Shown in pieces: positions 1 through 8,292 of a stretch of DNA of 34,486 nt (positions within the stretch are counted from its first letter, which is position 1; the number at the start of each line of letters is the position of its first letter). Source of the stretch: Thiotrichaceae bacterium (GTDB lineage Bacteria; Pseudomonadota; Gammaproteobacteria; Beggiatoales; Beggiatoaceae). Where the stretch lies: NCBI GenBank assembly GCA_016745055.1, contig JADGDF010000026.1, forward strand, positions 1 to 34,486, read 5' to 3'. The translations under genes were made by a program, and so were the position numbers. The notes under the pieces were generated by a model. That model saw only the letters and a list, made by a program, of their open reading frames with translations, searched no databases and was not told where the DNA came from.

Positions 1-559
1 AGCACTGAGAGGAAGTTTATATTAACGAAAGGGAAAATGCAATGTGCAGGAATTTCATCCCCGGTTTGTGTCACGCGCGCGGGTCATGGGTAGCTTCTTG
101 GATTTTTATCTACCAACAAATCCGTAAGTCAATCAGCTATAATCCATGAATAGACATCTTGCGAAATAAGTTATTGAAAAATAGAGTTAAATTAAGGCTC
201 AAAGAAACAAAATGAAGCTTAAAATCTTTAAGATTCTTGCTCTTCATTACCGAAATCGTCGTCAATGTTTTGCCCTTTGCTTCAACCTGATTTCTGCTAT
301 ATACAATATATTAATTATTTAACTCGTTATTTTGCAAGTGGTCTAGTTAAGGAGGGAAATTTTTTATGGGATTCAGATATTAATACAAAAGCAAGTTTTA
401 AAAACAGGCGTTCCTTGTCAAACTGCTTTTATCAAATACGTATCAGAAAATTTGTAAAATGTCACAAACAACACTGCAAATCTAATTCTATGTTTGGTGA
501 CCGATTTGCAATATTGTTCTCTATAATTTGATGGACAAAATCAAGAATGAAATGTCCAG
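1..559. other. Non-coding flank, no supported gene
   Basis: No convincing gene is visible. One open frame on the plus strand at 265-531 (88 codons) has no ribosome binding site, no recognisable domain and an odd composition rich in Cys, Phe and Tyr, so it is probably chance. The stretch at 84-99 (TCATGGGTAGCTTCTT) recurs exactly on the opposite strand at 16809-16824, which suggests a fragment of an interspersed repeat. Confidence 0.5.
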
Positions 560-1099
560 TTACGCTACCGTTAACTTATCTGGTTTGGGTTTAGCTAAAC
601 TTGCATGTATCTGGGTAGTTTCTCGGGCATGTTTTTTATCTAGCTCTAATAAGTATGGCACAATAAATCCTGCGTAGGCTTGCTTGCGTTCTTTGGGTAA
701 ATCTTTCCAGCCTGTGATTTTTCCACGGCAATTTGTCGCTCCGCATAGACATTGGCCTGGAAAATATTCAATACGATAGTTACGCATAGCATAATCTAAA
801 GTCAATTCTTCGTCGGGTGTAATTACTTTGCGGGCAATGACATCATGTGCCCCAGAGGCATTAATTTTTATACCACAATTAGGTTCACAAGAGTGATTAA
901 TTTTTTTAATAACGCCGCCATGACGAATAAATTCATTTTCGCCAACTTGAGATGCGTGGGAATCATTACGACTGAGCCGTTCCAAAATATGGCCAATCAT
1001 AATAGTCTCACCAATACCAAAAGTATGAGTAGAAAAAATCCCTTCACCTCGAGGTCCCGTTTTTCTCAATTCATATCCATCGTTTAGTTTCTCATGCAT
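560..1099 (-). CDS. SET-domain protein, likely lysine methyltransferase
   Basis: A SET domain fills most of this protein of about 180 residues. SET enzymes use S-adenosylmethionine to methylate lysine side chains. Visible marks are the N-terminal stretch with GEGIFST, the signature NHSCEPNC, the ELTLDY motif that carries the catalytic-type Tyr, and a post-SET CxCxxxxC (CLCGATNC) that with the NHSC Cys normally binds zinc. The C-terminal tail of about 50 residues is Lys-rich and unassigned. I chose the ATG at 1099 because GAAGTGAGA lies just upstream; an in-frame ATG at 1138 would add 13 residues. The gene stands alone beside an IS remnant in AT-rich DNA. SET proteins occur in bacteria but are patchy. 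The substrate is unknown; the family call is sound. Confidence 0.88.
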   Translation of the reverse strand: MHEKLNDGYELRKTGPRGEGIFSTHTFGIGETIMIGHILERLSRNDSHASQVGENEFIRHGGVIKKINHSCEPNCGIKINASGAHDVIARKVITPDEELTLDYAMRNYRIEYFPGQCLCGATNCRGKITGWKDLPKERKQAYAGFIVPYLLELDKKHARETTQIHASLAKPKPDKLTVA

Positions 1100-1139
1100 A
1101 AATATCTCACTTCTGTTGTTTAAAGATGGCATTCTCATT

Positions 1140-1458
1140 AGCTATACTGCAAACGATTCAATAGTGAATCCCATACTAACAATACAAAAAAATTCAACAT
1201 TTACCCATTCAAAGCATATAACGAGTTTTGCATTTGAAATAAGCTTTTATACTCACCTCTATCTTAAAGCATAGGACATAAATATAAAATAATCAAATAA
1301 AATATTAAATTAAATTTATAATATAAATTATAATAATATATAATTAATTAAAATATTATCCTAATATAGGAGGGTATTTATTAGACGGTTTGAAAATTTC
1401 AATTCAATTTCGGAAGCTCTATTCGATATAAAATACAGCCAAAACCCAAAAAATTAAG
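1140..1458. other. Extremely AT-rich intergenic region
   Basis: About 320 bases with no gene. The part around 1280-1360 is almost entirely A and T. An AGGAGGG-like stretch at about 1369-1375 is not followed by a usable open frame. It probably holds the promoter of the SET gene, but no clear -35/-10 pair stands out. Confidence 0.5.
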
Positions 1459-2258
1459 GGTAGTCCTACTTAGGTAGCGATATAAATAAGATTATAAAGC
1501 TGATAGTGATTTATTATAATAATGAATAAAATTCCAAATAGCGCCTAAGTGGTTCTCAACTTTTTTAGAGAATGACAAAGTATCTCTGACCAAGCGGGAA
1601 AAACGTTGTCTCATGGCACAATTAAAACGTTCAATATGATTATTTAGTCCCGTCTCTTTGCCTAATTTTTCTGGGGAAGACACACTGATAGACTTGCCAG
1701 AAATCAGTATACGAAACAGCCCATTGGCGATAAACAAAAGGGAATAATTCCCATAATTTTTGTGCAGCTTGTTCATTGTGTGCCCCTACGTGAACAGCTA
1801 CAATTTCACGTGTTTCAACATCCAAGGCAAGCCATATCCAATATTTGTTATTTTTATTTTGAACAAAAGACCACATCTCATCATATTCAAGGTGTGAGTC
1901 GTCTTTTAGACTTTTTTGTCACAGTGACCTCATGGTGCTTATATTCCTCATTCACATATTGCTGTAGCCAATTCTCACAAACTCCTGTGACTCGGATAAT
2001 TGCGGCTAACGACATGTGTTCAAGCCATAATTTTTCGATAAACGTTATTGTTGTTTCACAGAGCACTTGATTCGTATTTTCTGGACGTTCGACAAATTGG
2101 TAGTCACAGTCTTTACAGGAATATTTTTGTTTTCCTGTATGGATAATTCCATTTTTTACAATCGCTTATGAATGACAACGAAGGAATGCTATGAAATTAA
2201 TCTATTTTTTGTTGAAAATACCTATTTTAGCATTTATCACTATCTAAGTAGGAATACC
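1459..2258 (-). mobile_element. IS1-family insertion sequence, decayed, 800 bp
   Basis: The element is bounded by imperfect terminal inverted repeats of about 24 bp. The left end at 1459-1482 begins GGTAGTCCTACTTAGG; the right end at 2235-2258, read inward, begins GGTATTCCTACTTAGA. Between them lies a broken IS1-type transposase on the minus strand. The length fits IS1-family elements, which are about 0.7-0.8 kb. No clear target duplication was found; both outer flanks carry an AAAAAATT run, but in inverted orientation. Confidence 0.85.
1492..2200 (-). pseudogene. IS1-family transposase (InsAB-like), frameshifted
   Basis: Translating the three minus-strand frames together recovers an IS1 transposase. 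First comes an N-terminal zinc ribbon (CHS...CKDC), then a helix-turn-helix region, then a DDE-type core with DEMWSF, SYTDFW and NHIERFN. The reading frame is broken repeatedly: a frame change and a stop inside the zinc ribbon near 2165-2175, a one-base shift just before DEMWSF near 1887, and a further shift near 1660 between FPRKI and GKETG. One shift in IS1 can be programmed, but three lesions plus a stop are not. The protein is therefore very likely inactive, although the ends could still be moved by a transposase acting in trans. Confidence 0.85.
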
Positions 2259-2561
2259 AATTTTTTAACTTATCACTGTTATGTTTTGCCTGTAACTACA
2301 AAAATTGCAATGTATGCTGGTGAATTGCATAGAACTCAATGACGTACTAAAAAGAGATAAGTTCAAAAAATACATTACAGATGTGGAACGAATACTATAT
2401 TGTTCAAATATTAATAACTCAAGGTATTTTGCTAGAAGTAACTCACACAATCACTATATTAAGAGGTTGCACTTGTTTTTAAAAGTATTTGGCAATGAGA
2501 ATGATATTTTGCCAGTTTGCCGTGCGACAAAATAAAACTTAAAAAATTGGATTTCTGTCTC
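2259..2561. other. Intergenic gap, no supported gene
   Basis: About 300 bases between the IS end and rimI. A plus-strand open frame at 2305-2535 (76 codons) has no ribosome binding site or domain and cannot be supported. No clear terminator for the rimI operon is visible. Confidence 0.45.
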
Positions 2562-3041
2562 TTATTTTGTAAGAGGTCTTGTTAAGGCAAAAACAAGCGC
2601 ATCCTCTCTTTCTTTCTGATGGCAGGGATAATAACGCCGTCTAATACCCACTTGATTAAAGCTAAACTTATTATATAGATGGATAGCAGCTTGATTAGAT
2701 GCTCGTACTTCTAAAAAAACTGTGTCAATTTGGTATGCACTTGTCATTTTTAGTAATGATTCTATTATGAACGCCCCAAAACCATGGCCTTGATAATTTG
2801 GGTGCACACAAACGTTTAAAATATGTGCTTCTCCAACGGCCATTGATATTACGCTATAACCAATCATTTCATTTTCTAATTCTAAAATTTGAGCATGATA
2901 ACCAACTCGCAAACAATCATTGAAAATACCTAAAGTCCAGGGGAAAAGATAGGCTAATTTTTCAATTTTGATGACTTGTTGTAAATCATTTTCATCCATC
3001 GGACGAAAGTTTAATAAAGATTCTGAAAAAACTGCATTCAT
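2562..3041 (-). CDS. rimI: Ribosomal-protein-alanine N-acetyltransferase RimI
   Basis: A GNAT-fold acetyltransferase of 159 residues, the usual size for RimI, which acetylates the N-terminal alanine of ribosomal protein S18 using acetyl-CoA. The start RPMDENDL and the aromatic YLFPWT segment are RimI-like. The acetyl-CoA loop is NYQGHGFG at about residues 89-96. The C-terminal LEVRASNQAAIHLY and the RRRYYP segment are typical of the RimI group. The start codon overlaps the stop of the upstream glycosylase gene (ATGA), so the two are translationally coupled. This udg-rimI pairing is common in gammaproteobacteria. Confidence 0.92.
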   Translation of the reverse strand: MNAVFSESLLNFRPMDENDLQQVIKIEKLAYLFPWTLGIFNDCLRVGYHAQILELENEMIGYSVISMAVGEAHILNVCVHPNYQGHGFGAFIIESLLKMTSAYQIDTVFLEVRASNQAAIHLYNKFSFNQVGIRRRYYPCHQKEREDALVFALTRPLTK

Positions 3042-3793
3042 GATGGTTGATGGGTTAATACTTGTGTTGCAAGCTGTAAATCTTGCCAGGATTTACGTTT
3101 TTCTGTGGGACGACGTAGTAAATAAGCAGGATGATAAGTGACAACCACTGGAATATTGGTGTCGCTGTAAGTAAATGTTTGTCCACGTAGTTTGCCAATC
3201 GGTGTGTCAGTAGCCAGTAAATAATGTGCCGCAACAGATCCCAATGCTAAAATAATTTTTGGTTGAATTAGCTTAATTTGTTGTTTCAAAAAAGGTGAAC
3301 ATTGTACCATTTCCTCTTGGGAGGGGGTACGATTATCTGGTGGTCGACACTTTAAGATATTAGCAATATATACATTCTCTCGGGGTAACTTGAGAGCATA
3401 CAGCATCGCATTGAGTAACTTACCTGCACGACCGACAAATGGTTCCCCTTGTGAATCTTCATCTGCACCAGGGGCTTCACCAATAATCATCCAAGTGGCT
3501 TGCCGATCACCCACGCCAAATACAGCTTGTTTTCGAGTTTTATGCAGTTCACAGGCAGTACATTGGTTAACCTTTGTTTCCAAATCTACCCAGTCTACCT
3601 TTGGTTGCGCTACGGGCTGTTCTATTTCTGCTGTCATTTGAGGTGTACTTGTTGGAATTGAGGAAGGTGATTCTGTCATGCCAGATTCTGTCAATTCAAC
3701 AGTAGCTGTCTGTAATTCAGGCGACAAACGTTCCTTCCACAGTTGAATACCCATTGTGTTGAGGTAATGTGCAAATTGAATTTGATTGGACAT
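3038..3793 (-). CDS. Uracil-DNA glycosylase, family 4 (Fe-S type)
   Basis: Removes uracil from DNA to start base-excision repair. The 251-residue protein has a variable N-terminal part of about 75 residues rich in Ser, Thr and Pro, then the family-4 core. That core has CTACELHKTR (two Fe-S cluster cysteines), GEAPGADED with GEPFVGRAGKLL, a second Cys pair in LKCRPPDNR...QCSPFL, and the HPAYLLRRP loop near the C-terminus. I chose the ATG at 3793 because it lies just past the stop of the upstream gene; starting earlier would add 18 residues read out of that gene. It is the middle gene of a three-gene unit with 4 bp before it and a 4-bp overlap with rimI after it. Confidence 0.93.
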   Translation of the reverse strand: MSNQIQFAHYLNTMGIQLWKERLSPELQTATVELTESGMTESPSSIPTSTPQMTAEIEQPVAQPKVDWVDLETKVNQCTACELHKTRKQAVFGVGDRQATWMIIGEAPGADEDSQGEPFVGRAGKLLNAMLYALKLPRENVYIANILKCRPPDNRTPSQEEMVQCSPFLKQQIKLIQPKIILALGSVAAHYLLATDTPIGKLRGQTFTYSDTNIPVVVTYHPAYLLRRPTEKRKSWQDLQLATQVLTHQPS

Positions 3794-3797
3794 AACA

Positions 3798-4595
3798 CTA
3801 AGGCGTAGTTTTTTCAGCCGCGTTATCTTTGAGTGTTTGCAACTCAACTAAAAATGTTTGTACAACTTCAGCGTTTTTATGGCCAATCGCTTGAAAACCG
3901 ATTAAACTTTTATTAAACATTTGTGCTGCGTATTCAAAAGCGCCAGCAGCTTGATAGAGCTTACCTAGGTTCGCATATTGTGCTGCTCGATCTTCTTGAT
4001 GTTCAGGCGCCTGGCTCAGTTGTTCACTGAATGTTAGTAGTTTAAGTGCCTCATCAATCTTTTGTCTCTGTGTAATATATAGTTTCCCTAAGTTGTTGTA
4101 TTGTGTTGCAAGCCCTTGTGAATTTTCGGTTGCTTTGTAAAGTTGTACACTTTCTTGAAAGAATTGTTCAGCTTGTTCAAAATTTTGGTTCACTGCTTGA
4201 ATTATCGCCAAATTACCGTATTGGTTTGCAATGCCATCAATATTTTTACTGACCTTAAAAGCTTCAATGCTTTTAACGTACATTTCTTCTGCTTTTAGGT
4301 AAACTTGTTGAGACGCATAAAGCAAGCCTAACTTACCATATTGTTCTGCAATACCGTTAGGATGGTTAAGTGTTTGTAAAGCAGCTAAACTTTTTAAATA
4401 CAGTTTTTCCGCATTTTCGTTATCCCCTTGACGATAATAAAAATCACCAACTTTACTATCTTCAAATGCTTGTTCAAGGTTACCTTTATTTAAGAATTGA
4501 TTTCCAAAAAAGGCTAATATGGCTAAAATCATTAAAATACCAATAGTAATACCAATTTTTTCACTTAAATGAAGCTGTTGCTTTGCTGTATCCAT
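3798..4595 (-). CDS. Membrane-anchored TPR-repeat protein
   Basis: One N-terminal membrane helix (about residues 14-32, IGITIGILMILAILAFF) is followed by five repeats of about 40 residues with the pattern QYxNLGxLY...A...F..S, as in kinesin-light-chain-type TPRs. TPRs bind partner proteins and have no activity of their own, so the role is unknown. The ATG at 4595 is preferred because AGGG lies 7 bases upstream; the longer frame would begin with a TTG at 4616. It is the first gene of the unit with udg and rimI, which probably reflects shared transcription rather than shared function. Confidence 0.8.
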   Translation of the reverse strand: MDTAKQQLHLSEKIGITIGILMILAILAFFGNQFLNKGNLEQAFEDSKVGDFYYRQGDNENAEKLYLKSLAALQTLNHPNGIAEQYGKLGLLYASQQVYLKAEEMYVKSIEAFKVSKNIDGIANQYGNLAIIQAVNQNFEQAEQFFQESVQLYKATENSQGLATQYNNLGKLYITQRQKIDEALKLLTFSEQLSQAPEHQEDRAAQYANLGKLYQAAGAFEYAAQMFNKSLIGFQAIGHKNAEVVQTFLVELQTLKDNAAEKTTP

Positions 4596-4754
4596 GTTGA
4601 CCCTGTATATTTTCAATCTATCAGTGAATTATACTCTGGACTGTTAAGATAAGAAATGGGCTTATTATATTGCATTGTGGCTCACACAATTATGAGTTTC
4701 TTGTATAATGTGAAATGTCAATGTGATTTACCCTAGTCTGCTGAGTGTAAATAA

Positions 4755-4784
4755 TTGACGCAACATCTTTGTTCTTGTTAAAAT
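4755..4784 (+). promoter_or_regulatory. Likely sigma-70 promoter of the lipoprotein gene
   Basis: TTGACG at 4755-4760 and TAAAAT at 4779-4784 are separated by 18 bases. They lie about 50 bases before the start codon, and ATGGAGC sits about 10 bases ahead of that ATG as a plausible ribosome binding site. Confidence 0.6.
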
Positions 4785-4836
4785 AAAAACGTGTGAATGG
4801 TGCATTTAAGTTATTTTTCATGATGGAGCTTAATAC

Positions 4837-6072
4837 ATGAACGGCAAAGTTAAGGCAGTAGGATTAGTGACTGCGTTGGTTGGCAGTTCCCTACTAGGGG
4901 GTTGTAGTAACCTAGTACCGAAGGAAGAAGTAGAACAGCAAATCTCTCAAAAAGAATCAATTATTATTGAGAGGGAAGCTGAAGTTCAAAGTTTGAGGGC
5001 AAGATTATCTGAAACAGAGCAACAACTCCTATCAGAACAAAGTCGTGCCGCGCAATTGCGTGAGGATATAAGTAGTAGTAAGTCAGCGTTAAGCACCCAA
5101 AATGGAAGCCTTGCTTCTCTTCTTCCTCCTCAAGCTCGCCCAGGTGAGTGTTATGCAAAAGTGCTTATCCCACCTTCTTTCCGTACTGAAACTGAACGAG
5201 TTTTAGAACGTGAAGCTGGCGATAGAGTTGAAACTATTCCTGGTAAATATGCTTGGACTGAAAAACGCATCCTCGTAAAAGAAGCTTCAGAAAAAATTGA
5301 AGTGATTCCTGCTAGATATGAGTGGCGTGAAGAAAAAGTATTAGTAAAGCCTGCTGTTACGCGTTTACAGGTTGTACCTGCAAAATACAAAACAGTTACT
5401 GAGAAAATCATTGAAAAACAAGGTCAAATAGCTTGGAAACAAGGTAAAGGTTTGTATACAAAAATTAATGGTAATGCTTCTATCTATAGTAATGCGGCTA
5501 AAAGAATACTTAGCTCAAATTCACTTAGAACTAACGATGGTAGAAAAATTGAGCATACAGGTGAAACAATCTGTCTGGTAGAAGAACCTCCAAAATACAG
5601 AACGATTACCAAGAAAGTTTTGGCTTCTGCAGAAACAACTAGGGAAGCGGTTGTCACACCTGCACAATATAAAACAATTCGCAAAAAAATGATGGTGACA
5701 CCTCCTCAAACGAGGACCATTCCAATTCCTGCAGGGTATAAATCTGTTCGTGTTCAACAAGAAGTAGAGCCACCAAAAACCCGTCGTATTCCTGTGCCAG
5801 CTAAATACAAAACTATTGAAAAGAAAGTTTTTGTTAATGATGGTAGCAGCGAATGGCGTCTTGTTTTATGCGAAACAAATATGACTCCTGATATTGTTCG
5901 TCAGCTACAAGCATCATTGAAGAGGGAAGGTGTTTATAGCGGACCTGTTGATGGTGTGATTGGTACTGCAACCATGCGCTCAGTGGATGCGTATCAACGT
6001 AGAAATAATTTACCTCGTGGCGGTATTACCATATCTGTTTTAGAAAGATTGGGTATATCTACCACAAGATAA
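4837..6072 (+). CDS. Outer-membrane lipoprotein with Tyr/Pro/Lys repeats and peptidoglycan-binding end
   Basis: A 411-residue lipoprotein. The lipobox LGGC puts the lipidated Cys at residue 23, and the Ser after it favours sorting to the outer membrane. Residues 28-85 are a charged coiled coil. Residues 110-335 hold eight degenerate repeats of about 23 residues built on P-A-x-Y-K-T-x-x-x-K-x-hydrophobic, for example PAKYKT at 181-186 and again at 321-326. They are interrupted after the fourth by a segment of about 50 residues (195-248). Residues 350-408 match a peptidoglycan_binding_1 domain (LQASLKREG, YSGPVDGVIGTAT, AVDAYQ-like). The likely role is tethering the outer membrane to the cell wall or supporting an envelope structure. 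The gene has its own promoter and terminator. Confidence 0.8.
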   Translation: MNGKVKAVGLVTALVGSSLLGGCSNLVPKEEVEQQISQKESIIIEREAEVQSLRARLSETEQQLLSEQSRAAQLREDISSSKSALSTQNGSLASLLPPQARPGECYAKVLIPPSFRTETERVLEREAGDRVETIPGKYAWTEKRILVKEASEKIEVIPARYEWREEKVLVKPAVTRLQVVPAKYKTVTEKIIEKQGQIAWKQGKGLYTKINGNASIYSNAAKRILSSNSLRTNDGRKIEHTGETICLVEEPPKYRTITKKVLASAETTREAVVTPAQYKTIRKKMMVTPPQTRTIPIPAGYKSVRVQQEVEPPKTRRIPVPAKYKTIEKKVFVNDGSSEWRLVLCETNMTPDIVRQLQASLKREGVYSGPVDGVIGTATMRSVDAYQRRNNLPRGGITISVLERLGISTTR

Positions 6073-6098
6073 TTTTTAATTTCTTCCCCTTTACTTTT

Positions 6099-6131
6099 AG
6101 GTGTACAAATTTATGTTGTACACCTTTTTTT
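6099..6131 (+). terminator. Rho-independent terminator of the lipoprotein gene
   Basis: A 10-bp perfect stem, AGGTGTACAA (6099-6108) with TTGTACACCT (6116-6125), has a 7-base loop and is followed by a T run. Confidence 0.88.
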
Positions 6132-6235
6132 ATGCCTGATAGAGGTAAAATTTAGCATGAAAGGGGGAACGCTTTAATCCTTTATAAGTTGTGCTAAAAT
6201 AACCTTTTATCACTTAAAGAGGTTATAAATAAATT

Positions 6236-6736
6236 ATGAATGCATTGACAACGCTTTATATTTGGAAACTACAAATTTTAAATTACATTGGTACCTTTCT
6301 ATCACCTCTTGCTTTGAGGTTACTACTTGCATGGGAATTTTGGGAATCTGGCGTTGAAAAATATCAGGGAACTAATTGGTTCAATGGTATTCAAGATAAA
6401 TTTATGTTTCCTTTCAATGTAGTTCCTCCCGAAATTAGTTGGCAAATGGCTACGTGGTTTGAAATGATTGGGGCGATTGCATTAGTACTCGGTCTAGCCA
6501 CACGATTTTTTAGCTTTTCACTCATCATTCTGACCATTGTGGCAATTCATAGTGTTCATTGGCCAGCAGACTGGAGTAGTTTGAATCAACTATTGACAAA
6601 TGGATACGATATTTGTAATAGCAGTGGCGGGAATTTTAAATTACCTCTAATTTTCTTAGTCATGTTTATTCCCTTACTATTTAGCGGTCCAGGTAAACTA
6701 AGTATTGATCATTTGATTTGGCGGGCGTATAAATAG
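6236..6736 (+). CDS. DoxX-family membrane protein
   Basis: A 166-residue integral membrane protein with about four hydrophobic helices (about residues 22-36, 74-90, 94-106 and 136-152). The ALRLLLAWEFWESGVEKY segment and the MIGAIALVLGLATR segment are DoxX-family marks. Members of this family are linked in various bacteria to quinone-dependent or redox functions and to small metal-peptide gene clusters, but no partner of that kind is next door here. The ATG at 6236 follows AAGAGG at some distance. The gene converges with greA across a shared stem-loop. The family call is good; the function is open. Confidence 0.8.
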   Translation: MNALTTLYIWKLQILNYIGTFLSPLALRLLLAWEFWESGVEKYQGTNWFNGIQDKFMFPFNVVPPEISWQMATWFEMIGAIALVLGLATRFFSFSLIILTIVAIHSVHWPADWSSLNQLLTNGYDICNSSGGNFKLPLIFLVMFIPLLFSGPGKLSIDHLIWRAYK

Positions 6737-6755
6737 TTAATATATCGTTGTAAAT

Positions 6756-6789
6756 ACTGTGGTAACAGCTATTTTTCTGTTGCCACAGT
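6756..6789. terminator. Stem-loop between convergent doxX-like and greA genes
   Basis: ACTGTGGTAACAG (6756-6768) pairs with CTGTTGCCACAGT (6777-6789) with one G-T mismatch, and the loop is T-rich. It lies between two converging genes and could end transcription from both sides, though the T runs are short. Confidence 0.55.
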
Positions 6790-6794
6790 GGATA

Positions 6795-7271
6795 TTATAA
6801 ATATTTCACTTCTAAGATTTCATACTCTTTTTCACCTTTCGGTGCTTGAACAACAGCTACATCACCTTCTTCTCGCCCTACAAGCGCACGCGCAATTGGA
6901 GAATTAATAGAAATACGTTTTTCCTTAATATCAGCCTCATCGTCACCCACTATTTGATAGGTCACTTCTTCTTCAGTTTCTGCATCTAATAAATCCACCG
7001 TCGCACCAAAAACAATTCTTCCGCCCGCATTTAACTTTGTAACATCAATAATTTCCGCATTTGACAATTTTGATTCAATTTCGCTAATTCGGCCTTCAAT
7101 AAAACCTTGCTGTTCACGGGCAGCATGATATTCGGCATTTTCTTTTAAGTCACCATGTGCTCGAGCTTCAGCAATTGCTTGAATGATATCAGGGCGCTTT
7201 ACTGTTTTTAATTCGTGTAACTCATCTCTCAGCTTTTGAGCACCTTGTACAGTCATCGGTGATTTGTTCAT
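6795..7271 (-). CDS. greA: Transcription elongation factor GreA
   Basis: A 158-residue GreA, normal size. It enters the RNA polymerase secondary channel and stimulates cleavage of backtracked RNA. The N-terminal coiled coil spans about residues 10-75 and carries the acidic tip in [16 protein letters not shown]. The C-terminal FKBP-like domain includes the [14 protein letters not shown] segment. A strong ribosome binding site (AGGAGG) lies 6 bases before the ATG. In many proteobacteria greA sits next to carB; here it stands alone between a DoxX-type gene and a cold-shock gene. Confidence 0.97.
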   Translation of the reverse strand: MNKSPMTVQGAQKLRDELHELKTVKRPDIIQAIAEARAHGDLKENAEYHAAREQQGFIEGRISEIESKLSNAEIIDVTKLNAGGRIVFGATVDLLDAETEEEVTYQIVGDDEADIKEKRISINSPIARALVGREEGDVAVVQAPKGEKEYEILEVKYL

Positions 7272-7507
7272 TTTATCCTCCTGATTAACTCATATTTTTT
7301 AGGAAAATAAAGGTACCATCCCTCTATTCTTTTAGGATTGAGTCAAGATATTTACGGCGTTAAGTAAAAAATTAGGATTGTCTGCTTATTAAGCGGTAAT
7401 TCGATGGATACTTAAGTATCAATAGGCAATAATGATATTGTATAATTTTTGTAGATAAAAATAATACATGTTTAATGGTTTATGTTTATACCTCTCTCTA
7501 AAAATAC

Positions 7508-7530
7508 AAAAAGCCCGCTAAAGCGGGCAA
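7508..7530 (-). terminator. Rho-independent terminator of the cold-shock gene
   Basis: On the minus strand, GCCCGC-TTTA-GCGGGC is followed by TTTTT. The GC stem is perfect, and the hairpin sits just past the stop codon of the cold-shock gene. Confidence 0.93.
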
Positions 7531-7551
7531 TTAAACTAATTTACCACTAAG

Positions 7552-7755
7552 TTAGCGTGGGAAACAAACGGTTGCTTGAGGACCTTTAGGTCCAGCTTGT
7601 GATTCATATTCCACTTTCTGACCTTCTGCAAGGGTTTTGAAACCATCTTGCTTAATGTTAGAGTAGTGGATGAATACGTCTCTGCCTCCATCCTCGGGGG
7701 AAATAAAACCGAAGCCTTTGGCTTCATTGAACCACTTTACAGTGCCTAATTGCAT
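7552..7755 (-). CDS. Cold-shock protein, CspA family
   Basis: A 67-residue single cold-shock domain, the standard length. It binds single-stranded RNA and DNA and keeps RNA unfolded. The RNP1 motif KGFGFI (residues 13-18) and RNP2 motif DVFIHY (residues 26-31) are intact, with the usual VKWFN start. AGAGAGG lies about 8 bases before the ATG. The gap of more than 500 bases upstream leaves room for a long leader, as in many cold-regulated csp genes, but I see no proven cold box. Confidence 0.96.
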   Translation of the reverse strand: MQLGTVKWFNEAKGFGFISPEDGGRDVFIHYSNIKQDGFKTLAEGQKVEYESQAGPKGPQATVCFPR

Positions 7756-8292
7756 ACTACTAAACCTCTCTAAATAAAATTCATGCTACCTGTTTCCCCT
7801 TAACATACATATTTAATGCCTATCTATAGGATTCAGGTTACCTTCAAAAAACTGAAATAATCAACAAATAAAACTTTTTACTTATAGTTATTTCACCCAC
7901 GCAGTGTTGCTTCCGTTCAACTAACATCAAATGATCTAGCCACCACGCTAAAAACATAGAATAATGTATTTTTCGGTATTCAGCAAGTCATTATCTTACA
8001 TAACCTTAACCTTTATTAATTTTGAGATAATATGACTTCTTTCTCTTAAGCGCTGATATGGTGTATTTTTAAGAATTTACAGCTGCCTAAGTTTACAATG
8101 AAATGATACAAAATATTTTCCACAAAAAACAAAACTCTCTTAAAAAATGAAATAATATTTCCTATCTTTTTAAGAAGTAAACAAAGTATCAACAAAAATT
8201 TTGGAAAATATATAACAAATAAATTTAGTGGATGAATTGAATTTAAAAAAGCTCATACGCCTAAATAGCCTGCTATCAATTTTTACGCTATT
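7756..8292. other. Long intergenic region upstream of the cold-shock gene
   Basis: About 540 bases, AT-rich, between two minus-strand genes. No open frame, tRNA or strong terminator is visible. It must contain the cold-shock gene's promoter and leader, but no clear -35/-10 pair was found. The size leaves room for a small RNA, which cannot be judged by eye. Confidence 0.4.

Noticed and set aside
265-531. An 88-codon plus-strand open frame near the left edge
   Set aside because: No ribosome binding site, no domain, and an unusual composition; likely chance in AT-rich DNA.
1448-2268. AAAAAATT runs on both sides of the IS as a target duplication
   Set aside because: They are in inverted, not direct, orientation and are at different distances from the ends, so they do not represent a duplication.
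2305-2535. A 76-codon plus-strand open frame between the IS end and rimI
   Set aside because: No ribosome binding site or recognisable domain, and it lies opposite the expected operon end.
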